Positions 1-6,855 are shown, numbered from the stretch's first letter. The stretch is 36,703 nucleotides of DNA from an uncultured Eubacteriales bacterium (GCA_934486755.1 CAKSQT010000011.1:1-36703), one strand, 5' to 3'. The notes: generated by a model from the sequence alone, not told the origin. A program made the numbers and translations.

Positions 1-39
1 GAGTCATACGGCTATCATCATACCAATCTGCACAATTAG

Positions 40-68
40 TTGACATTAAAGGCATTTTGAATTATAAT
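40..68 (+). promoter_or_regulatory. sigma-A type promoter for the lipoprotein gene
   Basis: A perfect TTGACA (40-45) and a perfect TATAAT (63-68) are separated by 17 nt, 34 bases before the lipoprotein start. Bases 1-39 hold no gene or signal I recognise. Confidence 0.85.
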
Positions 69-101
69 GACCGTATAAATTTTAAACATAGGAGAATTAT
101 T

Positions 102-488
102 ATGAAAAAGATAATTTCTATATTGCTTTTGTGCCTGGTTCTTGTTTTTTCCTTTGCCTCTTGCAAAAAGAAAGCGGGCAATAAGGATAACAGTTCGGAC
201 ATAAATAGCACCGCAACTTCATCGGCAAGCAGTTCTGAAACGACGTCCTCTGAAAGCGGGAATACAACGTCTTCCTCATCTTCTTCAAAGGATACCAAAA
301 AGGACAAACCCGCAACCAAGGGCGATAAAAAGAACGGTTCTTCGTCTGGCAGTTCGTCATCAGACATATCAGGCGGCATAACTATAATTGAAGACAACGG
401 CAATAAGAACGACAATACCGATAACGGCAACAAGGACAACAGCGGTAGCAGCAGTTCAAGCAGCGAGTGGTTTCCTGGTAATTGGTAA
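102..488 (+). CDS. small Ser/Asn/Lys-rich lipoprotein of unknown function
   Basis: The 128-residue product starts with a lipoprotein signal peptide: two lysines, a hydrophobic stretch of about 14 residues, then the lipobox-like FASC with the putative lipidated Cys at residue 21. The mature part is low-complexity and hydrophilic, made of runs of Ser mixed with Asn, Asp, Lys, Gly and Thr, and ends in the aromatic tail EWFPGNW. No enzymatic domain is recognisable. It should sit on the outer face of the cytoplasmic membrane, and the disordered body could be a spacer or wall-spanning linker (inference). An AGGAG site at 90-94 places the start at 102 rather than at the in-frame ATG at 57, which lies inside the promoter. 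It is monocistronic, with its own promoter and terminator. Such sequences evolve fast, so homologues may be hard to find. Confidence 0.8.
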   Translation: MKKIISILLLCLVLVFSFASCKKKAGNKDNSSDINSTATSSASSSETTSSESGNTTSSSSSSKDTKKDKPATKGDKKNGSSSGSSSSDISGGITIIEDNGNKNDNTDNGNKDNSGSSSSSSEWFPGNW

Positions 489-502
489 AATCTAATAATT
501 AA

Positions 503-537
503 AAATCAACCGACTGAAATTCAGTCGGTTGATTTTT
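503..537. terminator. bidirectional intrinsic terminator (lipoprotein gene / malQ)
   Basis: The arms AAATCAACCGACTGAA and TTCAGTCGGTTGATTT form a long stem with a T run on the plus side and an A run on the other. It can end both the plus-strand lipoprotein transcript and the minus-strand rex-malQ transcript. Confidence 0.9.
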
Positions 538-552
538 TTACAAGTATAATTT

Positions 553-2034
553 TTAATTAGGTATTCTTCTGTAAAGCTCGGTGGTTTTGCAGATAATTCC
601 TGCAAGCCAATCGTTAATGCAGTCGACACCAATGCGCCACTGCCAATTTCCCGACGGAGTGGACGGGACGTTTATACGCGCCGAATTGTCAAGCCCCAAA
701 AAGTCCTGCATTTGAAGAATAACGGTATCGGCGGTTGTTGCCATTGCCGATTTTATAAGTGCCCAGTTAAAGCTCTCGCTTTCATTTATACGCAGATAAT
801 TGCACATAAATTCAAGCTCATTTTTAGGTGCGTTTTTCAGGTAGCCTATTGCGGTATCGTTGTCGTGCGTTCCTGTATATAAAACGCAGTTTTTAATCAC
901 GTTGTGCGGCAAATACGCGCTGTCAGCCGACGGATCAAAAGCAAACTGCAACACCTTCATACCTGGGAACCCCGTGTGCTTTAAAAGACTGCGCACATCG
1001 TCGTCAAGCGTTCCGAGGTCTTCGGCTATAATGTTTATATTGCCGAGTTTTTTCGTAATAACATCAAAAAGGTCTTCTCCGGGTCCTTTTTTCCATTCGC
1101 CGTTTACGGCGGTCTTGTCGCCGTAGGGTATGCTGAAATACGAGGAAAAGGCACGGAAGTGGTCAATGCGGACTATATCGTACATTTTTGAAGCGTAATT
1201 CAGCCTGTTAAGCCACCACTTGTATCCGTCTTTCTTCATATAATCCCAATCGAAAAGAGGATTGCCCCAAAGCTGACCGTCGTCCGAAAAAGCGTCGGGG
1301 GGACAGCCCGCAACCGCGCTCGGTTTCAGATCCTTGTCGAGCAGGAACTGTTCGGGTGACGCCCAAACATCGGCGCTGTCGTAAGCGGCATATATCGGCA
1401 TATCGCCGATTATGTATATTCCGTTTTTGTTGGCGTACTTTTTGAGCGCGTCCCATTGCTTAAAAAATAGGAATTGCTGCATTTTGTAAAAGTCGGTTTC
1501 GTCCGATAGATTAGCCGCGGCTTCGCTCATAAATCTGTCAACACGAAATTTAAGTCCGTCACGCCATACGTCAAAGCTCGCACCGTTAAGGGAATTCTTT
1601 ATTGCCATAAACATTGAAAAATCGTCAAGCCAATAGGTGTTAAAACGGCAAAAGGTATCAAACCCGTGCGGCGCGTTAAGTTTAAAGCGTTCGTGCGCCT
1701 TTTTAAGTATCTTAAAACGGTTTTTATATATCGTTTCGTAGTCAACCTTTGAAGCGTCGTCACCCCAATCAAAAGCCTTTATTTCGGCTTCGGTCAGAAG
1801 TCCGTCCTCGCAAAGCATATCAAGGTCAATAAAATACGGATTTCCCGCAAATGAGGAAAAGGATTGATATGGCGAATCCCCGAACCCCGTCGTGCCGAGA
1901 GGAAGTATCTGCCAATAGCGCTGACCCGATTTTTTCAAAAAGTCAACAAATTTATAAGCCTGTTTTCCGAATGTGCCTATTCCGTATTTGGAAGGCAAAG
2001 AGAAAACAGGCATAAGAATACCGCTTGCTCTCAT
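553..2034 (-). CDS. malQ: 4-alpha-glucanotransferase (amylomaltase)
   Basis: This 493-residue protein is a GH77 disproportionating enzyme that transfers 1,4-alpha-glucan segments between maltodextrins in the cytoplasm. The N-terminus has the family pattern GILMPVFSLPSKYGIGTFG, followed by YWQILPLG and SPYQSFSSFAGNPY. Catalytic-region motifs are visible: RIDHFRAF (nucleophile Asp), IIAEDLG (acid/base Glu) and THDNDTAIGY (third carboxylate). The length matches the usual 480-500 residues. An AAGGTG site precedes the ATG at 2034. The gene starts 4 bases after rex, so the two are almost certainly co-transcribed. That pairing hints at a link between redox state and glycogen or maltodextrin turnover (inference). 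Confidence 0.96.
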   Translation of the reverse strand: MRASGILMPVFSLPSKYGIGTFGKQAYKFVDFLKKSGQRYWQILPLGTTGFGDSPYQSFSSFAGNPYFIDLDMLCEDGLLTEAEIKAFDWGDDASKVDYETIYKNRFKILKKAHERFKLNAPHGFDTFCRFNTYWLDDFSMFMAIKNSLNGASFDVWRDGLKFRVDRFMSEAAANLSDETDFYKMQQFLFFKQWDALKKYANKNGIYIIGDMPIYAAYDSADVWASPEQFLLDKDLKPSAVAGCPPDAFSDDGQLWGNPLFDWDYMKKDGYKWWLNRLNYASKMYDIVRIDHFRAFSSYFSIPYGDKTAVNGEWKKGPGEDLFDVITKKLGNINIIAEDLGTLDDDVRSLLKHTGFPGMKVLQFAFDPSADSAYLPHNVIKNCVLYTGTHDNDTAIGYLKNAPKNELEFMCNYLRINESESFNWALIKSAMATTADTVILQMQDFLGLDNSARINVPSTPSGNWQWRIGVDCINDWLAGIICKTTELYRRIPN

Positions 2035-2038
2035 TATA

Positions 2039-2671
2039 TCACCTTTTGTTGTTAAGCCTGTATGAAAGCGTCATAAGACTGTCGCCGAAGTGGACGTTTT
2101 CAACATATATATCGGGATATTTGAGAGCTAAATCATAGTGGCTGAAATTCCAAAAACCTTTTATTCCGAGTTTAACAAGCTGATCGGAAATACCGCGCGC
2201 CGCATCTTTCGGAATGCAGAGAATTGCGGTATCAGGCAGATTTTCGCGGCAAAACTCATCAATAGTAGATGTGTTGCGAATGGGAAGACCCCTGACAACC
2301 TGTCCTATAAGAGATTCCTTGCTGTCAAAAATGCCTACCAGCTTAAATCCCATCTGCTCAAAATTGATGTGCAGCGCAACGGCTCTGCCGAGGTTGCCTA
2401 CACCGATAAGAATTGCGCTTTTAAGGCTGTCAAGACCTAAAATACGCCCAATTTCCGACTGCAATAATTCAATATTATAACCGTAGCCTTGCTGACCGAA
2501 GCCGCCGAAGCAGTTAAGATCCTGTCTTATCTGACTTGCGGTGAGTCCCATTTTTTCGGATAATTCGCGCGATGATATGCGCGTCATTCCTGCGGATTTA
2601 AGCTCACCTAAAAATCTATAATAGCGAGGCAGTCGCTTTATAACGGAATTGGAAATAGTGCCGTTACCCAT
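2039..2671 (-). CDS. rex: redox-sensing transcriptional repressor Rex
   Basis: This 210-residue protein is a standard-length Rex. The N-terminal winged helix carries VIKRLPRYYRFL and ISSRELSEKMGLTASQIRQDL, with the typical FGGFGQQGYGYN linker. The C-terminal Rossmann domain shows the NAD-binding loop ILIGVGNLGRAV. The C-terminal helix includes FWNFSHYDL and ENVHFGDSL. Rex represses fermentation and hydrogenase genes when NADH/NAD is low and leaves DNA when NADH rises (family knowledge). AAAGGAGG precedes the ATG. It is the first gene of a rex-malQ operon and divergent from the perR-like gene. A TTGTGAA sequence matching one Rex half-site lies in its own promoter, suggesting autoregulation. 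Confidence 0.97.
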   Translation of the reverse strand: MGNGTISNSVIKRLPRYYRFLGELKSAGMTRISSRELSEKMGLTASQIRQDLNCFGGFGQQGYGYNIELLQSEIGRILGLDSLKSAILIGVGNLGRAVALHINFEQMGFKLVGIFDSKESLIGQVVRGLPIRNTSTIDEFCRENLPDTAILCIPKDAARGISDQLVKLGIKGFWNFSHYDLALKYPDIYVENVHFGDSLMTLSYRLNNKR

Positions 2672-2706
2672 TATAAATCCTCCTTTATGGTAATATCATA
2701 TATATA

Positions 2707-2735
2707 ATAATAGTCCATTGTGAAAAAAATGTCAA
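2707..2735 (-). promoter_or_regulatory. rex promoter with a possible Rex half-site
   Basis: Read on the minus strand, TTGACA (2735-2730) and TATTAT (2712-2707) are 17 bases apart. Plus-strand bases 2718-2724 read TTGTGAA, one perfect half of the Bacillus-type Rex operator. The other half, six bases on, matches at only 3 of 7 positions. The promoter is convincing; the operator is tentative. Confidence 0.75.
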
Positions 2736-2750
2736 CTTTTTTAAAAAAGT
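2735..2750. repeat. 16-bp perfect palindrome between divergent rex and perR promoters
   Basis: Bases 2735-2750 read ACTTTTTTAAAAAAGT, a perfect palindrome lying almost exactly between the two outward-facing -35 elements (2730-2735 and 2753-2758). It could be a regulator site or simply a bent A-tract shared by both promoters. Confidence 0.7.
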
Positions 2751-2752
2751 AC

Positions 2753-2798
2753 TTGACAAATTTTTAAAAATGATTATAATAAAATAGTAATCATTACT
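2753..2798 (+). promoter_or_regulatory. perR-operon promoter with Fur/PerR-like operator
   Basis: TTGACA (2753-2758) and TATAAT (2775-2780) are 16 bases apart. The -10 is embedded in an inverted repeat, AATGATTA (2769-2776) with TAATCATT (2788-2795). A perfect 13-base palindrome, AGTAATCATTACT, lies at 2786-2798. AT-rich repeats of this kind resemble Fur/PerR boxes, so autoregulation by the downstream gene is likely (inference). Confidence 0.75.
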
Positions 2799-2813
2799 GA
2801 TTTGAGGTGCGCA

Positions 2814-3239
2814 ATGAAAAATTATTCCAGACAAAGGGAGGCTATACTAAGCGCACTCCGCTCGACGGATACTCACCCGACGGCGGCTGATGTTTATAAA
2901 ATGGTGAAACAAATAATACCCAACATAAGCCTTGGAACCGTTTATCGCAACCTGTCGGAGTTAAGTGCCGCAGGCGAGATATTGAGTATTTCGGTGGGGG
3001 ACGGGACAGAGCATTTCGACGGCGATAATTCAGCACATTTGCATCTGCACTGCAATATGTGCGGTTCGATAACCGACGCAAGGTTCGAAGACGCCGAAAT
3101 TCAAAGATCTGCAAGAGCGGAGAATTTTGAACCGCAATGTGTAGTTTGCGTTGTCTACGGAATTTGCGATTCCTGTAAAAACAGTTTTGAAAAAGCGGAT
3201 GGGGAAAGCGATAAATCCCCGTCGGCTGAAATAAATTAA
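2814..3239 (+). CDS. perR: PerR-like Fur-family peroxide-responsive repressor
   Basis: This 141-residue Fur-family protein has a winged helix (about 5-60, with HPTAADVY and ISLGTVYRNL) and a metal-binding dimerisation half. Structural zinc ligands are two CxxC pairs: C80/C83 (CNMC) and C118/C121 (CDSC). By alignment with Bacillus PerR, the regulatory metal ligands H37, D85, H91, H93 and D104 correspond to H21, D69, H75, H77 and D88 here, so a peroxide sensor is more likely than Fur or Zur. The N-terminus is about 15 residues shorter than in Bacillus. I chose ATG 2814 because GAGGTG (2804-2809) precedes it; the upstream TTG at 2802 overlaps that site. It is first in an operon with reverse rubrerythrin and rubredoxin, a typical PerR target set. 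Confidence 0.88.
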   Translation: MKNYSRQREAILSALRSTDTHPTAADVYKMVKQIIPNISLGTVYRNLSELSAAGEILSISVGDGTEHFDGDNSAHLHLHCNMCGSITDARFEDAEIQRSARAENFEPQCVVCVVYGICDSCKNSFEKADGESDKSPSAEIN

Positions 3240-3260
3240 AAAAAATCGGAGGAAATTAAA

Positions 3261-3806
3261 ATGAAAAAATTTGTATGTCTTGTTTGCGGATATGTCTATG
3301 AGGGAACCGAGCCGCCTGCCGAGTGCCCGTTGTGTCACGCTCCCGCTTCCAAGTTTAAAGAGCAGGGTGGGGATCGTTCTTGGGCTGCCGAGCACGTTGT
3401 AGGCGTTGCAAAGGGCGTTGACCAGAGAATAATCGACGGTCTTCGTGAAAACTTCAACGGCGAATGCAGTGAAGTCGGTATGTATCTTGCTATGTCGCGT
3501 GTCGCTCACCGCGAGGGTTATCCCGAAATCGGGCTCTATTGGGAAAAGGCGGCTCTTGAAGAGGCTGAACACGCCGCTAAATTCGCCGAGATGCTCGGCG
3601 AGGTCTTGACCGACAGCACCAAGAAAAACCTTGAAATGCGTGTTGACGCCGAAAACGGCGCTACCCTCGGCAAGTTCGAGCTTGCTAAGCTCGCTAAGGA
3701 ACTCGGCCTTGACGCAATCCACGATACAGTCCACGAAATGGCTCGTGATGAAGCCCGTCACGGCAAGGCTTTTGAGGGTCTTTTGAACAGATATTTCGGC
3801 AAATAA
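3261..3806 (+). CDS. reverse rubrerythrin (rubredoxin domain N-terminal)
   Basis: This 181-residue protein has a rubredoxin-like FeS4 domain first (about 1-38, CLVCGYVYEG and CPLCHAP), then a ferritin-like four-helix domain. The helices carry the diiron ligand patterns ENFNGECSE, EEAEH and DEARH. Classical rubrerythrin has the opposite order, so this is the reverse type known from Clostridium acetobutylicum, where it acts in NADH-dependent peroxide and oxygen reduction in the cytoplasm. AATCGGAGGAAATT precedes the ATG. It lies 21 bases after perR and 46 bases before a rubredoxin, with no terminator between, so it is probably induced by peroxide through the PerR-like regulator. Codon use is clean and biased, consistent with high expression. 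Confidence 0.93.
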   Translation: MKKFVCLVCGYVYEGTEPPAECPLCHAPASKFKEQGGDRSWAAEHVVGVAKGVDQRIIDGLRENFNGECSEVGMYLAMSRVAHREGYPEIGLYWEKAALEEAEHAAKFAEMLGEVLTDSTKKNLEMRVDAENGATLGKFELAKLAKELGLDAIHDTVHEMARDEARHGKAFEGLLNRYFGK

Positions 3807-3852
3807 TTATAAATGAATTAAATCACAAAATTCAAAAAAGGAGAAAACAAAA

Positions 3853-4005
3853 ATGAAATATGTATGCCCTTGCGGATATATTTATGACGAGGCTGTCGGC
3901 GATCCCGACAACGGTATTGCTCCCGGAACAAAATGGGAGGACGTTCCCGACGATTTTGTTTGCCCCGTCTGCGGACTCGGCAAAGATATGTTTGAAGCAG
4001 AATAA
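3853..4005 (+). CDS. rubredoxin with a shortened first cysteine knuckle
   Basis: This 50-residue protein is a one-electron FeS4 carrier, probably supplying electrons to the preceding reverse rubrerythrin. The rubredoxin core GDPDNGIAPGTKWEDVPDDF and the second knuckle CPVCGLGKDMF are intact. The first knuckle reads YVCPCGYIYD: the cysteines are spaced CxC (C5, C7) instead of the normal CxxC, as if one codon were missing. The frame is open through the region, so this is not a frameshift. AAAAAGGAG (3835-3843) provides a ribosome site. The protein ends 11 bases before the hairpin shared with tRNA-Lys. Confidence 0.93.
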   Translation: MKYVCPCGYIYDEAVGDPDNGIAPGTKWEDVPDDFVCPVCGLGKDMFEAE

Positions 4006-4010
4006 TTTGC

Positions 4011-4061
4011 AAAAAAATGAGGCTGCCGAAAGCGGGTTAACCTGCTTTCGGCAGCCTCATT
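4011..4061 (-). terminator. intrinsic terminator of tRNA-Lys (near-perfect palindrome)
   Basis: Eighteen-base arms at 4016-4033 and 4044-4061 are perfectly complementary, and the interior holds GGTTAACC. Read on the minus strand the hairpin is followed by seven T residues, giving a strong terminator that begins at the tRNA CCA end. In the plus direction there is no T run, so it is a weaker stop for the rubredoxin operon. Confidence 0.88.
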
Positions 4062-4136
4062 GGTGATCCATCGGGGATTCGAACCCCGGACACCTTGATT
4101 AAAAGTCAAGTGCTCTGCCAACTGAGCTAATGAATC
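4061..4136 (-). tRNA. tRNA-Lys (anticodon TTT)
   Basis: The minus strand folds into a complete 76-base cloverleaf. The acceptor stem is GATTCAT with ATGGATC (one T-G pair), the D-arm is GCTC/GAGC, the anticodon stem is CTTGA/TCAAG with loop CTTTTAA, and the T-arm is CGGGG-TTCGAAT-CCCCG. The discriminator is A and CCA is encoded. The anticodon TTT reads lysine codons. Confidence 0.96.
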
Positions 4137-4153
4137 AAATGGACAGCTTTATT

Positions 4154-4182
4154 ATTATATCAACCAATGTCCATTATGTCAA
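4154..4182 (-). promoter_or_regulatory. promoter of tRNA-Lys
   Basis: On the minus strand TTGACA (4182-4177) and TATAAT (4159-4154) are both perfect and 17 bases apart, 18 bases ahead of the tRNA 5' end. The remainder up to the next gene at 4248 shows nothing else. Confidence 0.9.
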
Positions 4183-4247
4183 GCAAAAACTTCCTGTTTA
4201 TTACATTTTTTCTGAATTATTGCAAATATCGTTAAATTCTGACTATA

Positions 4248-5606
4248 TTAATGCACTGCCGTGCTTTCTTTTTTACCCTTTGAATCCGAGCCTGAGAGTT
4301 CGGATATACTTACCGCCGCGTTATGCGGTATCGGTTTCCATTCAACCTTTGTAAACAACGCTATCACAAGCGAGAGCTTTCCTATGAGGTCAAACAGGGG
4401 AAAGGTAAAGCAGAACCAAACCTTTTTATACCATTTAATCGGTTTTATGCGCGAGTTTTCGGCGATAAAAACGTAAGCGGCGGTGATCATTGATGTGACC
4501 CAAGTCTTTAAAGTCCAATAAAGCGTTGCGCAGGTGAGGGTGTAGTATGCGCCGAACTTTGCCGTTCCGATTACAAGCAGGGATATTTTGAGCGCATATA
4601 CTACAACGCGTTTAAGGACGGTATATAACGAACGGGGGAATATGGTGGTGAGCATATCGTAGCTCATTATACGGTTAAGTATTTGCTCGCCAAAAGGCTG
4701 CTTGCGGTTTTGCTTAGGGAGAACAAATATATTGACAAACAGTTTTCCGCCCGATTCGACAAGGGCTTGCAGATGTCCTTTTGCCCAACGGATACGCTGG
4801 CGCATAGCCGTCTTTATGTCAACAGGCTGCTCGTCATAAAATATTGCGTTGTTGTTAAACGATATTCGGTAACCGTTGACGACCGCGTCGGCAGAAAGTG
4901 CTCTGTCCTCTGTGAGTGAGGTATAATTCCAACCGTTTTCGATAATCTCGTGCGACATCAAAAAGCCCGTGCCCTGTATACGCGAAGCAAGCCTGAATAC
5001 CGATTTTGCACGGTGCTCGTTTCTCACGGTTCTCAGCCAGTGCAGTGCGTATGAAGCGGAAATCCAATTATCGTCGAAATTCTTTGTATTGCGGTATCCG
5101 ACTACCAGCTTTTCGCCTGCGTCAAAGGCGTCGTTCATTCTTGAAATGTAATCTTCTTTTAAAAGGTTGTCCGCATCGAAAACAAAATAACCTTCAAATG
5201 CGTCTATTCCATAGTTTCTCCTTATACATTCAACAAGAAATTGCAAAGCATACCCTTTTGTGCGGTGTTCGTTATCAAAACGCTTGTAGCAGACAGCGCC
5301 TGCCTTTTCGGCTATCTCGGCAGTATTGTCGGTGCAGTTATCCGCCACAACAAAAATTTTAACAAGCTCAGCGGGATAGTCTTGCAGTCTTATGCTTTCA
5401 ATTAAATTGCCTATAACCGCTTCCTCGTTGCGCGCGGCAATTAAAACAGCATATTTGTGTTGCTTTTCTGCCGCGGGGAAGGTTCTGGTAGCAAAAAGTC
5501 CTGTAATTTTGAAAACAATTTTGTACTTCCATAGCCAACCGAGTATCGCGCTTATGAAAGCCAATACTGCTATAATACCGTGTACCGTTGTAATATAACC
5601 GTTCAT
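4248..5606 (-). CDS. membrane-bound family 2 glycosyltransferase
   Basis: This 452-residue protein resembles processive GT2 synthases of the BcsA/NodC type. An N-terminal membrane segment (about 8-28) is followed by the nucleotide-sugar domain with AVLIAARNEEAVIG, VADNCTDNT, FVFDADN (DxD metal site), LTEDRAL (TED motif) and QRIRW, the acceptor-binding signature. The C-terminal third has several hydrophobic segments expected to cross the membrane, then a short hydrophilic tail. It probably polymerises or exports an exopolysaccharide, with donor sugar unknown. AAGGTG precedes the ATG. No promoter is visible in the 34 bases between the start and the rplL terminator, so it may depend on readthrough. 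Confidence 0.88.
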   Translation of the reverse strand: MNGYITTVHGIIAVLAFISAILGWLWKYKIVFKITGLFATRTFPAAEKQHKYAVLIAARNEEAVIGNLIESIRLQDYPAELVKIFVVADNCTDNTAEIAEKAGAVCYKRFDNEHRTKGYALQFLVECIRRNYGIDAFEGYFVFDADNLLKEDYISRMNDAFDAGEKLVVGYRNTKNFDDNWISASYALHWLRTVRNEHRAKSVFRLASRIQGTGFLMSHEIIENGWNYTSLTEDRALSADAVVNGYRISFNNNAIFYDEQPVDIKTAMRQRIRWAKGHLQALVESGGKLFVNIFVLPKQNRKQPFGEQILNRIMSYDMLTTIFPRSLYTVLKRVVVYALKISLLVIGTAKFGAYYTLTCATLYWTLKTWVTSMITAAYVFIAENSRIKPIKWYKKVWFCFTFPLFDLIGKLSLVIALFTKVEWKPIPHNAAVSISELSGSDSKGKKESTAVH

Positions 5607-5640
5607 ATAATCACCTTAGGTTTTTCAGCCAACTGTATAA

Positions 5641-5672
5641 AAATCCCCGAAACCGCGTGATTTCGGGGATTT
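5641..5672 (-). terminator. intrinsic terminator of rplJL
   Basis: Perfect 12-base arms AAATCCCCGAAA and TTTCGGGGATTT flank an 8-base loop. On the minus strand the stem runs into five T residues. It separates rplL from the downstream glycosyltransferase. Confidence 0.85.
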
Positions 5673-5696
5673 GTGAATTTCCTTAAAGCAAATAAA

Positions 5697-6074
5697 TTAT
5701 TTAAGCTCTACGGTAGCGCCAACCTCGGTGAGCTTAGCCTTCATAGCCTCAGCGTCATCCTTGGAAACAGCTTCTTTGAGGGTCTTAGGAGCGCCGTCAA
5801 CGAGAGCCTTAGCCTCAGCAAGGCCGAGACCTGTTATCTCACGAACAGCCTTAATAACCTTAATCTTTTCGCTGCCTGCTGCTGCGAGAACAACGTCAAA
5901 CTCAGTCTTCTCCTCAGCTGCTGCTGCGCCGCCTGCTGCCGGAGCTGCTACTGCAACTGCTGCTGCTGCGGATACACCAAACTCCTCTTCTACTGCTTTA
6001 ACAAGTTCAGAAAGTTCAAGAACTGTAAGAGTTTTTAACTCTTCGATCATAGCTGTGATTTTCTCAGATGCCAT
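5697..6074 (-). CDS. rplL: 50S ribosomal protein L7/L12
   Basis: This 125-residue acidic protein has the N-terminal dimerisation helices (MIEELKTLTVLELSELVKAVE), an Ala/Gly-rich hinge (about 36-54) and the conserved C-terminal factor-binding domain with KIKVIKAVREITGLGLAEAK and VDGAPKTLKE. It forms the ribosomal stalk that recruits translation GTPases. It lies 34 bases after rplJ in the same operon, with a GGAGG-type site before the ATG. The coding sequence uses a narrow codon set, as expected for a highly expressed gene. Confidence 0.98.
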   Translation of the reverse strand: MASEKITAMIEELKTLTVLELSELVKAVEEEFGVSAAAAVAVAAPAAGGAAAAEEKTEFDVVLAAAGSEKIKVIKAVREITGLGLAEAKALVDGAPKTLKEAVSKDDAEAMKAKLTEVGATVELK

Positions 6075-6108
6075 TTTTTATTCCTCCAAATATTTTATAG
6101 TTTTTTAA

Positions 6109-6618
6109 TTATTCAGCGTCAGCGGAACCGTCTTTATCAACGATAGCCTGAACAGCGCGGGCAAATGCCGCGATAGGTGCCTGGAATGCTCCGAGCACGG
6201 TAGCAAGCAGAACCTCTTTCGAGGGCAGCTTTGCAAGAGAATCAATAGTGTCAAGGTCGATAACCTTTCCGTCAAGGAAACCTGTCTTGATTTTGAAATT
6301 CTCGTGAGATTCCGCGAACTTGCAAAGAATTCTTGCAGCAGCGGTATAATCTTCGTTAGAAAGGGCGATAGCCGTTGTGCCTTCAAGTACAGACTCAATC
6401 TCCTGAACGGAAGTACCGTCTATTGCACGGCGGAGAATAGTGTTTTTAACTACGAAGTAGTCAACGCCGTTCTCACGGAGTTCTTTACGAAGAGCGGTAT
6501 CATCGGTCACGTTGGTGCCTTTGTAGTCAACAACTAAACCGGTGACGGCGCCTGCAATCTTTTCGGAAAGCTCGGCAACCTGCTTTTGCTTTTGTTCTAA
6601 AACCAATGCGTTAGGCAA
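6109..6618 (-). CDS. rplJ: 50S ribosomal protein L10
   Basis: This 169-residue protein anchors L7/L12 dimers to 23S rRNA. Visible family patterns are VADYKG-like VVDYKGTNV near residue 30, LRENGVDYFVVKNTILRRA, and the C-terminal helix VLGAFQAPIAAFARAVQAI that binds L12. It starts after CGGAGG. In many bacteria rplJL is preceded by rplKA and followed by rpoBC; here the pair stands alone with its own promoter, leader and terminator. Confidence 0.97.
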   Translation of the reverse strand: MPNALVLEQKQKQVAELSEKIAGAVTGLVVDYKGTNVTDDTALRKELRENGVDYFVVKNTILRRAIDGTSVQEIESVLEGTTAIALSNEDYTAAARILCKFAESHENFKIKTGFLDGKVIDLDTIDSLAKLPSKEVLLATVLGAFQAPIAAFARAVQAIVDKDGSADAE

Positions 6619-6760
6619 TTTGTTTCACCTCCGAGTAGTAAGTAAAAATGCCCGTCCAAAAAACGAGGACAGGCATAAATCAACACAAATTAACTTACGC
6701 GCAACCTCGGCAGGCGAAAACTTACGGCTTGACGCCACCTGCTGTCTTTGGAACTGCAAC
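6619..6760 (-). promoter_or_regulatory. L10 leader (autoregulatory 5' UTR of rplJL)
   Basis: The minus-strand leader contains the hallmarks of the ribosomal protein L10 leader: CCAAAGACAGCAGGTGGC at 6751-6734 and CCTGCCGAGGTT at 6707-6696, which pair through GCAGG and CCTGC around a kink-turn-like helix. An intrinsic terminator follows. Excess L10 (or L10-L12) binding should favour early termination, as in Bacillus. With the promoters on each side this accounts for the gene-free 312 bases between rplJ and purA. Confidence 0.88.
6644..6675 (-). terminator. attenuator terminator in the L10 leader
   Basis: On the minus strand TGCCTGTCC (6675-6667) pairs with GGACGGGCA (6657-6649), with one T-G wobble and a 9-base loop, and is followed by five T residues. 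It sits 26 bases before rplJ. Confidence 0.85.
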
Positions 6761-6766
6761 AATGGG

Positions 6767-6795
6767 ATTATACAACACATTTGCCTTTATGTCAA
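6767..6795 (-). promoter_or_regulatory. rplJL promoter
   Basis: Minus-strand TTGACA (6795-6790) and TATAAT (6772-6767) are both perfect with a 17-base spacer, directly ahead of the L10 leader. Confidence 0.92.
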
Positions 6796-6855
6796 GCATT
6801 TTTTCCTTGAATATGATTTTGTTGCGGATAATATGAAGTATTATGTTTAAAATCC

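Noticed and set aside
3030..3761. A 243-codon open frame on the minus strand opposite perR and reverse rubrerythrin
   Set aside because: It is antisense to two clearly coding, conserved genes and its translation matches no family pattern; it results from their codon bias.
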